A stretch of 64,000 bases of DNA, from NCBI GenBank assembly GCA_026261815.1, contig JAMPIT010000379.1, positions 8,134,001 to 8,198,000 of the forward strand, read 5' to 3'. Shown piece by piece: positions 1 through 11,838 of the stretch. The number at the start of each line of letters is the position of its first letter. The stretch's first letter is position 1. The translations under genes were made by a program, and so were the position numbers. This DNA comes from Monarcha castaneiventris obscurior (lineage: Eukaryota > Chordata > Aves > Passeriformes > Monarchidae). The notes below the pieces were generated by a model. It searched no databases. It was given only the letters and a program-made list of their open reading frames with translations, and was not told the origin of the DNA.

Positions 1-845
1 AAACCTAAAATTTATAGGACAGTTTAGTCTAGTGCATGCATGTATCAAAATAGTCATCATGTCTGTGTTGCATAAAGACACCTCAACTTATGAAAGAGTC
101 CTATGCATTAACTTGAAATACAAAAGTAACTGAATAAAACTGAAATCTCTTAACTGTGTCAGCAAAAAACCTCTCTTGCTCAAAATTTAAGTGTAATATC
201 TTTGGAGTTTGGTAGTTCTTTCAGAGACAGCCTGATACTGATACAACGTGAATGAAGAGTCTCACTTCTGTTTTTCATCTACATAGCAATAATTTTACGT
301 GAAATTACACCAAAGGATGATCAGCAAGAAGCATTCAAACTTTCCAATCACCCATGGAACGACAAGATTATTAAATTCTGAGAAATTCTTGCCAACCTTT
401 TTAGAGGTAATTGTTATCAGTGTTATCAATTTGAGACATATATTATTACTGTTGTGTACTGTGAAGGTTAGATGGATTCTGGAAGGTGCTTCATGCTGTC
501 AAAGCTGGGGGATGGTCACACTCCCTCCCACTACATTTGTTGTCTTGAGTCAAGAATCCATAAGGGGTAAATAGAATGGTTATGTCTGCACAAAGTCCTC
601 ACACAATATCTCACTACTAATTTTTTTAGCCATCAGGACCATGGGGATAATAAAATGTGTGCCAGGAAAATTTTATTGGGTGTTATAGTCCCATAATTTT
701 TAAGAGCAAGCTTTACAAAAATAATGGCAAGTGAATAATGGAACTAAGTCCACTTAATCTTTGTGTCTTATAGCTAGATTCTCTGATTTGATGGATTTTA
801 AACTCATCTAAACATTTTCTTTTCAAAATTTGTTGAAGCTAGCTA

Positions 846-930
846 ATGGACTCTAAAGGAATTAGTGGGAAACAAGCAGCCAGAAACACAAGGACGGAGG
901 TACAGCAGCTCTGCAGTCCCAAATCATTAG
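846..930 (+). other. Possible first coding exon ending at a strong splice donor (weak)
   Basis: An ATG at 846, preceded in frame by a TAG two codons upstream, opens a frame of 28 codons plus one base. It runs into an excellent donor (TTAG/GTAAGTAG) after position 930. The peptide starts MDSKGISGKQ and is basic and polar; I do not recognise it. The start context is mediocre (C at -3, G at +4) and no promoter is visible. It would end in phase 1, which does not join directly to the exon-like segment at 2881-2940 (entered in phase 2). A cryptic donor next to a short chance ORF is at least as likely as a real exon. Confidence 0.13.
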
Positions 931-2880
931 GTAAGTAGGCTAAGAAATAAATGCTTACTGCTTCAGTTATACTCCATTTCTGTGATCTCAAAATTTACTG
1001 AAGATATTGATGTTGAATAATTTTCTGAAAACATGTTCCAGCAAATCTCCCCAGGTTTATGAATGCCCTCTGTCTGACTTTGTGAATTTCATTCTGATCC
1101 TTCCTCCACTTTTCCTTCAGTGTTGGTTGAGATTTAAGCATAAGTCAACAACTAGATAGCAGAAAACTGACTGGAGTCACTGACAATACCCCAAATTCTG
1201 CTTGGCTGAAACTGTAATAATTTGCTATTTAACTGCTACAGGGTATTCATGTTTCTCCAGATTAATTTACTGGTGGAATAGCAGCAATCATACTTTCTGA
1301 GCAAACTATTTGAGCTCCTGGCTGCAGGAACCAAATGGTACTTCTTTTGTTTGTACCATCCCACTGCAGTTAACAGACTCGAGAGCAGCACCTGGAAATA
1401 CTTCCCTGAGTGAGAGAATCAGGATTTGGCTCTGAGTTTGGTTTTTTGTGTGCCTGGAGTCTGTCTGTGCACATGTGCATGTACTGATGTTATAATAGGA
1501 TCCAAGAATATGACTAACAGCTGAAAATAGGGCATGTGCAATAAATTATAATAACGACAATAATAATAATAGCAACTATTTCAGTTTACTTGCATATTTT
1601 TAAATTTGAATTTCAGAAATTAAATTGACTCTACTCTCCTGGTAGGATAGTTTTACAGCACATAATTGTGAAATAAACTATTACTTAGGGAAGCCAGTGC
1701 TGCTGACTTGTAAAAGTAAAATGCATGTCCTGGAAAGAGCTCGTGTAAGAGCTATGCACTTCGTAATTTCCACTGTAATCTTCATACAAACATGACTTTC
1801 CTGGAGTGGGTTTCACATTGCTGGAGTGTCAGTCTGTTTCCTTTTGCATAATGGGCCATAGAAAAAGAAATCACGGGTTTATCTGGGGATAAAGACTGTA
1901 AACTTTATCATTGCACTGTGAATTTCTGACTAAAAATTACACCTGATTTTCAAAATTAAATTTGGGGAATCATTTCACTAGGAAAATTTTACCTGATTTT
2001 GAGAGGTCTGGAAAAAGAATCGCTATTCTCCACTGTTTTTAATTTGTGTATTACTTAAGTTACTATTGAGACAACAGCTATATCTGTCACAAGCTTAGTG
2101 AACTCTGCCAGAGGAAAAAACCTCGATAATTTTTAAAGCACAAAAATACATTCTCAAGACTCCAACACAAGCGAAAAACTTCAAAGTTGAAGTCAGATTC
2201 TGCTAAGGACAATGAACCTGACTGTCCTATACTGTGCCCCAAGGTGACACAACACTCTGTGTACTTCTCCCCACAGTAAATAATACCCTCAGAGCAAGCT
2301 TTACAGTGATTTTCATACCTGTATTTTTTTCATTTACTCAGTTAAGATTCTACCATATAAAAAGATAATAAAGTCATAGAGAATTTTTTTTAGTAAATCT
2401 GAAATCATGATTTCTTACTGTCCATCCAGAAGTGCAGAGCACTATTTGGCTGTGTACATGTGTGCCGACTGAATCTTTCTCTTAGTCTACAATAACATTT
2501 TTAATATGAAGTATTAATCTCACACTGACAGTGGGAAGTACGGTGAGAAAAAAAAATGCCAAGAAAACATATAGCAACTTCTAGACAAAGTTATATATTT
2601 TTATTGCTGGCAGTAAAGAGTAATCCAGAATCCAAATATAAATTTTTTAGAAACATTGCCTGAATTGTGGTTAAAGTTTCTTTCTCTTCTTCTTTTTTTT
2701 TTTTTTTAATAATATGTTAATGACTAGAAAGGAAAAATATTTACAAATGTGTTCTTAAAGACTATCACTAAAAATATGTCTTGTTTTGTGGTTTTGATTA
2801 TTCTTAACCAAGGAGTCATCTCATCTTTATTTTTGAAGATTTTGCTTTAGTTTGCTCAATGCTATGCCTGATTTCTCTAG

Positions 2881-2940
2881 GAAAAAGTTGAATGACATGG
2901 AAATAATTGGTTCAGCCCTACGAATTTCTCAGGAATTAAA
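2881..2940 (+). other. Possible 60-nt internal coding exon (weak)
   Basis: The segment is bounded by an acceptor ending GATTTCTCTAG and a strong donor (TTAAA/GTAAGTACA). One frame is open across it: one base, 19 codons reading KKLNDMEIIG then SALRISQEL, and two bases. It is symmetrical (phase 2 in and out, length divisible by three), so it could be skipped or included without changing frame. The short segment 6288-6317 on the same strand has the same phases. The peptide looks protein-like but I do not recognise a family. A 20-codon open frame is common by chance, and the stronger exon candidate nearby (4056-4162) is on the other strand, which argues for caution. Confidence 0.2.
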
Positions 2941-4055
2941 GTAAGTACATCTACTAAATGCAAACTTTAAACATGTTTATAACACATATAAATCATCAAA
3001 AAATTGTCATTTTATAGTGTGATTGAATGGTGTACACATTCTTGAGAAGTAGATTTTTTAAATATTGAATTCAGTACTTCAAGATATGCAGCAGCAAAAT
3101 AAGCCTTAAATCAGAGGCAAGCTTGAATAGCTTTGTAATGAGGATGATTTATTTTGATTCTCACTTCTGATTTCTGAGTTGTCACTGCTGTTGTATACTT
3201 CATCCATGCAACTTTGCACAACTGGCAGTGCTGAATATAAACCAAAGCCATATGTTTATGTCCTTTTGCCAAACGACTACAGCAAATAGTTCTATTATTC
3301 CCTTAGGTAACTAACGTGTGCCAAGTATTTCTATTAGTCTTCTTTACCAAGGCTTTAGAGGGCAGAGTCACAGCTTTATGAAATTAAGGGGCAACTGCTA
3401 GCTTTTTAAATTTAGAGAAAAATTACATAGTATACCACACTGAAATGTAGCTCAACCCAGGCTACTTTCTGGAGGTTTTTTATTCTAGATTATTATTTTT
3501 TATGTAGTTCAAGGTCTTGTCACTCTTTCCTGTGCTACTATATATTAAAAATCATTTTTTAGAAGAAAGAAAGAGTCAATTAAAAAAAAAAAAGCTTTGA
3601 CGCCTTGAGATCTTTTTAAGTACACTAAAGTTTTAGCCCACCAAACTGTTGCATAGTTAAAAAAATCCCAAAACAATAAGCCTTATACATATTTATATAA
3701 AAAATCCATAATAAGTTATCCATGAAAGATTAAATTTTAGCAGCGCATTATGAAATCTATTCTCATTCCTGGAGTCATATGGATTCAAAGATACTTGTGT
3801 TACTGACAGTATGTATGGCTAACAGAGTGTAATTCACAAACTTTACTAGAATTTCTACGTATTTACAAAAATTTTCATCTCTTCAACTGTTTCATACTGC
3901 TATACCTGACTGTCGAAGACTTTTCTTAAAACAGCAGATATTGTGCAAGAAAAGTAGTCCTAGTGCAGGAGGCTCTACACATGAAAGTAGTATTCTACTA
4001 CTAATACATAGATATATTTCTACTCAAATTAATTTTTGTAAATTAATTATCCCAC

Positions 4056-4162
4056 CTTTGCGTGTTTCCAGGTGAAAATACGTGCAGATTCCAAAGGACC
4101 AAATTTGTCACGCAGCCCAAGATGCCTTGCCTGGTTTAACAGATAATCCTCAAATTCATTCT
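4056..4162 (-). CDS. Probable internal coding exon of an unidentified gene (partial)
   Basis: On the minus strand a long pyrimidine/T-rich tract ends in TTTTTTTTACAG and is followed by 107 nt. These have one open frame: two bases completing a codon, then 35 codons. The segment ends at a donor (GCAAAG/GTGGGA). The peptide begins NEFEDYLLNQ, has GLRDKFGPLES in the middle and ends ARIFTWKHAK. Its charged, amphipathic composition looks like an ordinary folded protein and not like translated AT-rich DNA. Three CpG dinucleotides fall within the 107 bases, more than in flanking sequence. Entry is in phase 1 and exit in phase 0. I cannot assign the family. The GPLES stretch resembles the first helix/strand of some RNA-recognition motifs, but the RNP motifs are not in this exon, so that is speculation. 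Neighbouring exons are not certain; 7656-7685 on the same strand has compatible phase. An open frame this long has a substantial chance probability here. Confidence 0.42.
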
Positions 4163-7100
4163 CTGTAAAAAAAACATACAAACAACAAAAACAAAAACAA
4201 CAAAAGAAAACAGAAAAACAGCTATACTAAATAACATATAGATGGAACAAGGCACTCTTTAAATCAAATGGATAAATACTACAGGTGCAATATTTTCTTC
4301 AGCGGTTTTACAAAGATAGGGTGTAGAGGCATCAACGATGCTCCTAAAAAGCGTAAAGAATAGAGTATTTTCTTTTCTTATGGTACTTTCTTTATCTCAT
4401 TAATGCCTTTTCGGTAGCTTATGAAATAAACCTTCTCTAAGAAAAGTTTTGCTTCTTGTGCGGACAAAAACCTACCGTTTCTATATGTATAAATCCTTAG
4501 TCAAATGCTTTAATTGCATCAGAACCCCTTTGAGTGAGTAGGATGCTTCAGTACATGATGTAAAATAAATGAGAAGCATTCTAAAATACTTTAAAAACAG
4601 AAGAAAACCCCTATGTTTTATTTTTTCTGACTTTGAATATTAAATTTTGGCAGGCTGATAGTGTTCTCAGCACAAGCCATATTAAGGAAATATTTGACAT
4701 CTCTCCATGCTCAATTTTTATTCCTTTCTGTGAGGCACTTTATGCTAAATCAACACTAACAGCGAGGAAAGTAAAGCTGCAGAAGTTTACCTCTGAGTGT
4801 ACAATACCGAGATCCTTGTTTTCAGAAATACTGAATTCCCAAACCCTTCTGACATTTAGAGTTATACGCACTTGCAGCCTGGAAGAATCTCACAATAAGC
4901 AGTAATTAAGGGCAAGCTTTACTTTGGCATCACTCCTGACACTGGTGACCAAAACATAAAAATTTCGCTATCAGTTGCAACTTCAGAGGCCTGTTTCAAA
5001 TATTATCCAGTGTATTTAGTAAAACAGATTTATTCATTGAAGATATTTCTATTATTACAAAGTTTAAATAAACTTTGGAAACTTTGACTATTCATTTAAT
5101 GGTATCTGATGATGATGTTTTCAGCAAAATTTGAAATGTAACATTTCTGAAATTGGAAAGGCTCATTCTAAACAGATTCTCAGTGAAGCCAGAGTTCATT
5201 GAATGACTAGTTTCTGCTTGTGTCCCAATTGATAGGATGTTAATTTCATCCCATCAAGAACTTTTAATTAAAAGTACACTTTTTTCAAATGATGGAACAG
5301 GCAACAGATGTAAGATGATAAAGGGAGAAAACCCAGAACAAAACATCCTGGTACCAAAAGGATTTTTAAGCATTTTTAACCAGTATGTTGCTAGAAAGAG
5401 ATGTTATTTATCCTCAAAGGCCTATTTTCCTGTTATTCTATTTCAACATTCATAAAAAAAACCCCAAAACCACAAAAGAAGTCTCAAAGCCTTCTACCTT
5501 CCTCTTCCTCTTTGTTCAAAACACACTAATCTAAAACAAAAGATCTCTGAGAATAACTACAATGGTGAGCCTCTTTCTAAAGACAAAAACTTAGCAGATT
5601 TTTGTCTACAATTCTAGCACCTTAAGTATTTATTAACAATATATTTTTCCTTTATTTTCTCAAAGATTACCAATAAAGAACTAAATCACATAAGGGAGTA
5701 GCTGTAAACCCTTTGAGTTCCCTAATGTCAAACTCATTAGCATCCGAATAACCACACAGCAGCACATCATCTGCACAATTGCAATTTTTTACTACTTTTA
5801 ATAGCGTTTCTCAAAGGGCTCATTTTCAACTTTCTTCAGTGGTTAGTTGGTTCTCTGGGGAAAAGAAGCTTCCTGACGCTCACAGCTTCCACTCAACAAC
5901 CAGGCCGTTTGCTGTCAGAAGCATCAGCCCTCTGCCCTAACCCCATCTGCTGTCTCTCTCATCCTAAGGGACTGAGAGTTAAGACAGCACAGCTGAGATC
6001 CACTTGGAAAAGTGCACAAAGGACAAGGAAAAATACACAAAACTTTTCACGTTTAACTTTACGTAATAAGCTATAATAAGTAATAAGTATGTTGAAAATC
6101 CTCCTTAAAAGAAAAGGAGTTTGGGCTGGGACAGGTCCGGGGGGGCAGGTTTTAAAATTGTACTGAAAACCTTCATGCAACAGTGTCGAAGAACAAAAAC
6201 CTGCACCCCTCTGCTGTGTTTAAACACAACAGAAGTTCCTGGTTAGTAAGTTTAACTGTGCTGGGTTTGATTTCTTTCACATAACAGGGTGCTGGCTGCC
6301 ATTCAGCTGGCTCATGGGTGAGTACCCACGTTTGAAGATACGGTGTTTCATAAAAGGTCTAATACAATGTCATGCATCTGTCATGCTATAAACAGGGTCT
6401 GTAGGATTATGCTGTGTCACAGGATGTGACATACCCCTAACATAACATAAACTGTGTGTCACCCCTGTCCACCCTCCAACAAGTAAGTTATATTTCAAAT
6501 ATAAATGTTAGGGTCTGATAGTTCAGGCAGCAAAAAAAGCTTGGTGCTGATTTCACAGAAATATTAATACCTTACACAAAATTTATTTAGTAAATTTGAT
6601 TATAGAAATCAATTATAAAATTGATCGTGGGCCAAATTTTGAGATGTTGCAAGAAATGTAGAAGTCTGCAATACCAGCTGGAGAAAATAAGATCTCAGCC
6701 TCAAGAACCCACAAATTACATCTAACTAGGTTGTTGGTGACTTTGATGATAAGATCATTATTGATGAAAATCAGGCACAGATAACTTATTTACTTGTCAA
6801 TCACTGTTCTTTGGTGGGGTCACTCCCCTTGGGTCCACATGTATCTTCATTTGGCCCAATCTATTCATAGCTTGCGTCAATTAATTTCTCCTTTTTAGTC
6901 AAGAATTCAAAACAATTTATGCTTACACTTCAACTGCCTATCTGTCTGAACAGTATTTTTTATTCTGGAAGTTGAAGCCTGCCTGCCTAGAAAGAAAACT
7001 TTCACCCTTTCAACCATCATCTCAATTCAACTAGAATAATAAACTTCATAAACCCACAAAGATGGAATATATGAGTTGCTTGATTTGTCAATGTAATTGT

Positions 7101-8339
7101 TCAGTGAAATCACCTGGAGCCTTTGCAATTCATTCTTCTGTTTATAGCCATTTCCAGTGCAATGTGATTTTGTACTGACTCTGAAGTGCTATCCTACTGA
7201 GATCCGTGAGTCATACCAGGATACTGATGTGAATCACAGTTTAGGTCCTGATCCTCAACATCAGATGTGTGTGAAAAATCCCTTCAAACAACTATTTTTG
7301 TTGACCCATTGTCTATGAGTAAAAGTCCACTCATTCAGGTCAGATTTCTAGAGTTCCTGATGATTTTAAAATGAGAAAAAACATACTGTACAACCACAAA
7401 ATTATCTCAGCAGAAGTCTGAAGTTGTTTCTCTGTCAGAATTTCAATACTCAAAGCTGTACTGTATTTGTGCAGGATCCCAAAAGCTTTTTTCAGCATAA
7501 TACATTCCATTTCCAACAGAATAATTTGATTTTCTCTCATTTTCCACATCAGTGTTGATATATTGCAAGTATGGGAATGAATAATCACTACCGTTTGTGA
7601 TTTGTTAACTTAGAATAAAAGTAATATCTAAGGAAACAAAATCCAGTGAGCTCACCATTATGATCCCTGAATATTTCCTGTGTTTCTACAGTGACAGTGA
7701 TTTCTCTTTCTCAAGACAGAATAATGCAGCATATTTAGTATTTAGTATTTGAGAAAATAATACGTGAAAGAAAGATACAATTACAAATAAATGAAGATAT
7801 ATTTAGCTCAGGACTTCAGTCAGATCTTTATCCTGCACAGTCATAAGTCTGTAACTTTACACATTAAGTTCTGCACAAACCTCAGGGGGATCCCAAGGTG
7901 CATGTAAAATATTCAGTGCATGAGGAGCCGAATTTCATTTGGCCTATACCCTCACTGCAGCAAATCTGCAGGACTCTACTTGAAAACAACTTTTTTTTTG
8001 TGTATAAATTGACCTTCAGACAGGAGTTTCCTTGGGGCAGAGTACTCATCTTTGCACTTGTTTTATTCAGTGCAAAGTACAGAGGAAGTAGAATTATTGC
8101 TGTTTCAACGATCACATTTTCTTTCTCAACTCTAATGCTAAACTTTATCTTATTTTGTTCTACCATGAGATGAACAGGAGGTCACGTTAGCAGTGTGAGA
8201 CAGGCTGGTAAGACAGGCAGTTGTCCTTCTAGTACCTGTAAAAAAACTTCACTTTCAGTCATCCTCTCTTTTAAACAGGGCAGTAATTCCAATGCCAAGA
8301 TCATATTTTACCTAGCAGAGGAGTTTAACTTTCACCTGA
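4163..8339. other. AT-rich non-coding DNA with two micro-exon-like segments
   Basis: Immediately right of the minus-strand exon is an A/C-rich run (4165-4220) that forms its pyrimidine tract. Beyond it I see no gene. Two 30-nt segments with splice-like borders are noted: 6288-6317 on the plus strand (acceptor TTTCTTTCACATAACAG, donor ATGG/GTGAGT) and 7656-7685 on the minus strand (acceptor CACTGTAG, donor AATG/GTGAGC). A short triplicated motif, TATTTAG, lies near 7731-7750. The rest is unremarkable intron-like sequence. Confidence 0.5.
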
Positions 8340-8790
8340 TTTAAGCAACAAACTATCCCTCAAAGATGCCGGAGGCTTTGCTGTAATTAACATAACTGCA
8401 TTTAGATGCTATTCATGACCGATAATTCCAACACCTTGTGAAAAAAAAAAATGTTGCAAGCTGTAAACATTATAAACATATTCAAATAAGCTTAACACAA
8501 TCTGCCATGCTTATTTCTGCCTAGATCATGGACCAGCGAAATGGTTAATGCAAATGGATTTATAATTTGCTTTGGGGGGCCAGTTTCTTCTCCTTATTTA
8601 TTAGCCCAGCTGATGGGGCAGATTTGATGAGGCACTTCTGGAATAATTGAGTCATCACACAAAGAAGGCTGCTAGCATTCAGAGTGGTTTTATCAGCAGC
8701 AAGCAGGCCTGATTACTGACAATTACACTCTGATCCGGTGATGGAGGAGAAAGAGCCAACGAGTGGGAAATGTCCGTGTTTCTATCCAGG
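8340..8790. promoter_or_regulatory. Candidate conserved non-coding enhancer block
   Basis: About 450 bp of balanced composition stands out from AT-rich flanks and carries dense developmental transcription-factor-like sites. There is a TAATTA homeodomain core at 8384-8389, a consensus POU octamer ATGCAAAT at 8548-8555 followed by TTTATAATTTGC, and an AP-1-like TGAGTCAT at 8648-8655. TTTTATCAG and a CAATTACA core lie near 8690-8730. No frame is open through it. The appearance is that of a vertebrate conserved non-coding element, but conservation itself cannot be seen from one sequence. Its target gene is unknown. Confidence 0.35.
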
Positions 8791-9753
8791 AATAATTTCT
8801 ACATTCATTTTACATGCTAAGTGTTTCCTATCTCTGCATAATAAACTGTAAACAGGAATAGATGGCACAATGTCCCTTAATATTTCCTGGTAATGAAGAC
8901 ACAAATGTACAGTGAGTGCTGATAAATATAGATGAAACATAAGCTATTCTCTGAGTCTGTATTGTTACCTTTAAAATAAATGCATTTTGGTGGTAAAAGC
9001 ATAATCATAGCTAATGCAAAAAAATGACAGAAGATTGAAGCTGTCCTTGTAACTACACAGAAACTTTGTAAAAGTCCTGTTAATCACCGCTGCTCTAGAG
9101 GCTCATAAGCTGAAGGTGATATACTGGAAAGAACATCATTTTATTTCTCAATAGTCAACTATGTAGGAACTCTTTTGCTTTGACGCAGTAAAGGGGAGCA
9201 ACAGCAGTGACCTCCATTAACACTTCAGGGATAGAGCACATCTCAATGCTAAACTGAAAAACAATGAAGCTGGTCTTAGAAGACATCTTCACTATGATAA
9301 ATTCTCATTTCACTCTCATCAGCTTTAAGACAGTGTTCATAATGAATAATAGAGCTAGACCACAGATTCCATGAGTTGTGCTAAGCAATACATTATTGCC
9401 TTTAGAACATTATTTTTATAGCAATTTAGATGCTGCAAAATGACAGTTATTAACAAAATTCTGCTAGCAGAACTTTGGAAAAAATCTGTTTCTTCAGGGG
9501 AAAAAAATGGGGGAAAACATGAAAACAGACATAGTGGAGAGTTGAAAACTAATTTTGTGTTTGTTGATGGGCAATTATAGATTTCAGCTAGAAAAAGTTA
9601 AGGCCCTAGTCTAGGGAGAGTTTTCCTTTTTAAGAATTGATCAGGCATGAAACACTGAATAATAAACTTTTGCATGGTTGTTTATTCCTTTTCCTCTTTT
9701 TAAACTAATTCGTAGCTTCAAAAGAACTAAAAGTTATTCTCTGCTTGCCTGCA

Positions 9754-9767
9754 GTAACTATGGCAAC
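9754..9767. promoter_or_regulatory. RFX X-box-like site
   Basis: GTAACTATGGCAAC is a near-palindromic pair of half sites resembling the RFX-family X-box (GTNRCC, short spacer, RGYAAC). The flanking 100 bp are of moderate composition. One isolated motif occurs by chance at appreciable rates, so function is only a possibility. Confidence 0.2.
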
Positions 9768-11763
9768 TATGTTTCATTAAAGTAGCCACTTAACTTCAAG
9801 GCTTGTGTTACAATGATATGCATTATTTTGAGTAAAAACACACCATAACAACCTTATGATTTCAGAGCAATTTTAAAAGAAAGTTCAAAGAGCATGCGTC
9901 ATTGACTCTGGAACACAGGGTTTGTTTTCTTTTAAAACATGTTTACTCTTTTCCAGCCAGGATGACTTTCCCTGCACGGATGTTGAGAGGCATTGTGTGG
10001 GGGGACCACTACTGCCCTCAGCAGAGATGACCATGCTCTGCTCACTGAAGGGCTGCCCAGTAGCTGCAGGATTGAGGCCAGCAGGAGATGCCTGAGCACA
10101 CAGATCAGCACAACTAAGAACGGCGAAATTGTGTGGGTTTAGCTACTCTGCTACCGCCTTCTTCGGTATCAGGAAGATCCTGGTCTGGTTCTGATGTTTG
10201 CTGCATGCCTGCTGTTTAGCCAGCACTATTACAGTCCTTCTGCTGTACTTGATTTGCAGCAAGTTAGTTAGGAATTGATGGGTTTCAAGGGCAATTTTAT
10301 GGGGTGTTGTTGCGGTTGCACTGAATCTCTATAGAAGTTCTGAAGCTGGTTAGGTTCAGTAAAAGTGGTCACTTCTCAAACACTTACAGGCTTAATCTAA
10401 GTTCCTCTTTTCTTCCTTGTGATTTCTGACTGTTCCAGAAATACTTTTTAGGAATATTTTAATAGTCAGAGTTAGGACATCGCAATTCTTGTGCTGGACA
10501 AACCCCATGTCTAATCATCTGCTGGACATTTTCCACCATGGAGTCGAACAATAAACCGAAAAATACAGACTACTGTTATGAAAAGAAGTATAACTACCAT
10601 TCTTCTCTCCTATGCATTCATCTTGCCCTTTCTGAACAAGTTCTCTTCATTAAGCATGACAGGCATGTCCCGGGAAAGGGAAAGTCACACAAAGGGAAGA
10701 AGTGTGCCTTCCCTCAACATGCAAATCACATATGTTCATTAACTTCGAGAGTGCCATGTGAAGTACAGTCTGCCACCATTTAAAAGACTTGTAATGACTC
10801 TAACTGCTAAAGATAATGGGGGCTTGCTTACACTGCTGCCCTGCCCTGAGGATCTTAGGAACATGCTAAAGAGCACAGGGAAAAAAAACCCAAGAACAAA
10901 AACACCACCTTGCAAATCAAAGCAGTAAAAGATATCCAGAAAAACTGACTAATACTTGTCAGATACCAAAATGTGCATGTCAAATATTCCCTGGGACAGA
11001 CTTCTTATGCAAAAGGTGTTGCTCATCGTATGTTTGTGTCTGGTAAATGGAGCAAGGAAAAGCATGTTCAGTTTATTCAAACTTACAAGAGTTTGGCGTC
11101 ACCAGGGATGGTGGTTCAAATTCTATTTTCAGAGCCTTTTATGATTCTAAAGTGGGACAAAGATTATTTCCTAAAATGACTCCTGTCTTCTGTTGTAGAC
11201 ACAAATAGAAGGCGCCATGATTGAGCAAATAACTGGAAAAAAGGGATTCTGGAATTCTCTTCCTGCCTCTGCCACTGATGGATTCTGTGCCCCTCAGCAA
11301 GTCTTTTCACCTTTCAGCTAAATGAGGATAACAACATAGAGTGCTGTAAAGTGCTTTTGTGCATTTCTAAACATACTTTAATGTAGCAAATATTATTTTT
11401 ATCATCATGCATTCATCAGTTTAGTAGCCTGCTCATATCACTTCCTCTGAAACTCAGCTTGAAATGTTTTCTCTTTCACTGTAGGCTTTTTTACCAAAAA
11501 AAAATTGAAGAAATAAAAAAGGACAATACTGAGAAGGATGGGTACTAACAAACATATGGTGAATGGCAAAATAATTTAAAACACATTTCCATTCCCTTCT
11601 CTCCTAAAATCTTAGGCAATCTGGATATAACTGTAATCTTTACATGTCAGACCCTTATCTTAAAAATCTGTTTGCTTTCCTATATAGAGAAATATTCTCT
11701 GAGAAAATATCTTTAACTCTTTTCCTTTGATTTTTGCTCTCATTGCTGAAAATGTCAATAAGG

Positions 11764-11838
11764 TGTACATATATATGTGTGTGTATGTACACATATTTAT
11801 TTCTGTAAAAATAAATATATATATATATTTATATGTTC
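11764..11838. repeat. TA/GT microsatellite with hairpin-forming arms
   Basis: Mixed (AT)n and (GT)n sequence. It contains a perfect 10-bp inverted repeat, ATATTTATTT at 11793-11802 and AAATAAATAT at 11809-11818, separated by 6 nt. Likely length-variable between individuals. Confidence 0.8.

Larger units (their letters stand above)
1..4055. other. AT-rich non-coding DNA, intron or intergenic
   Basis: No convincing gene apart from the two weak exon-like segments listed separately (846-930 and 2881-2940). The rest is AT-rich with few CpG. A T15 run lies at 2693-2707 and a short (TAA)n-like stretch near 1541-1571. The open frames in this part, for example the 91-codon one at 299-574, show no protein-like composition or recognisable motif. 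Confidence 0.6.
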
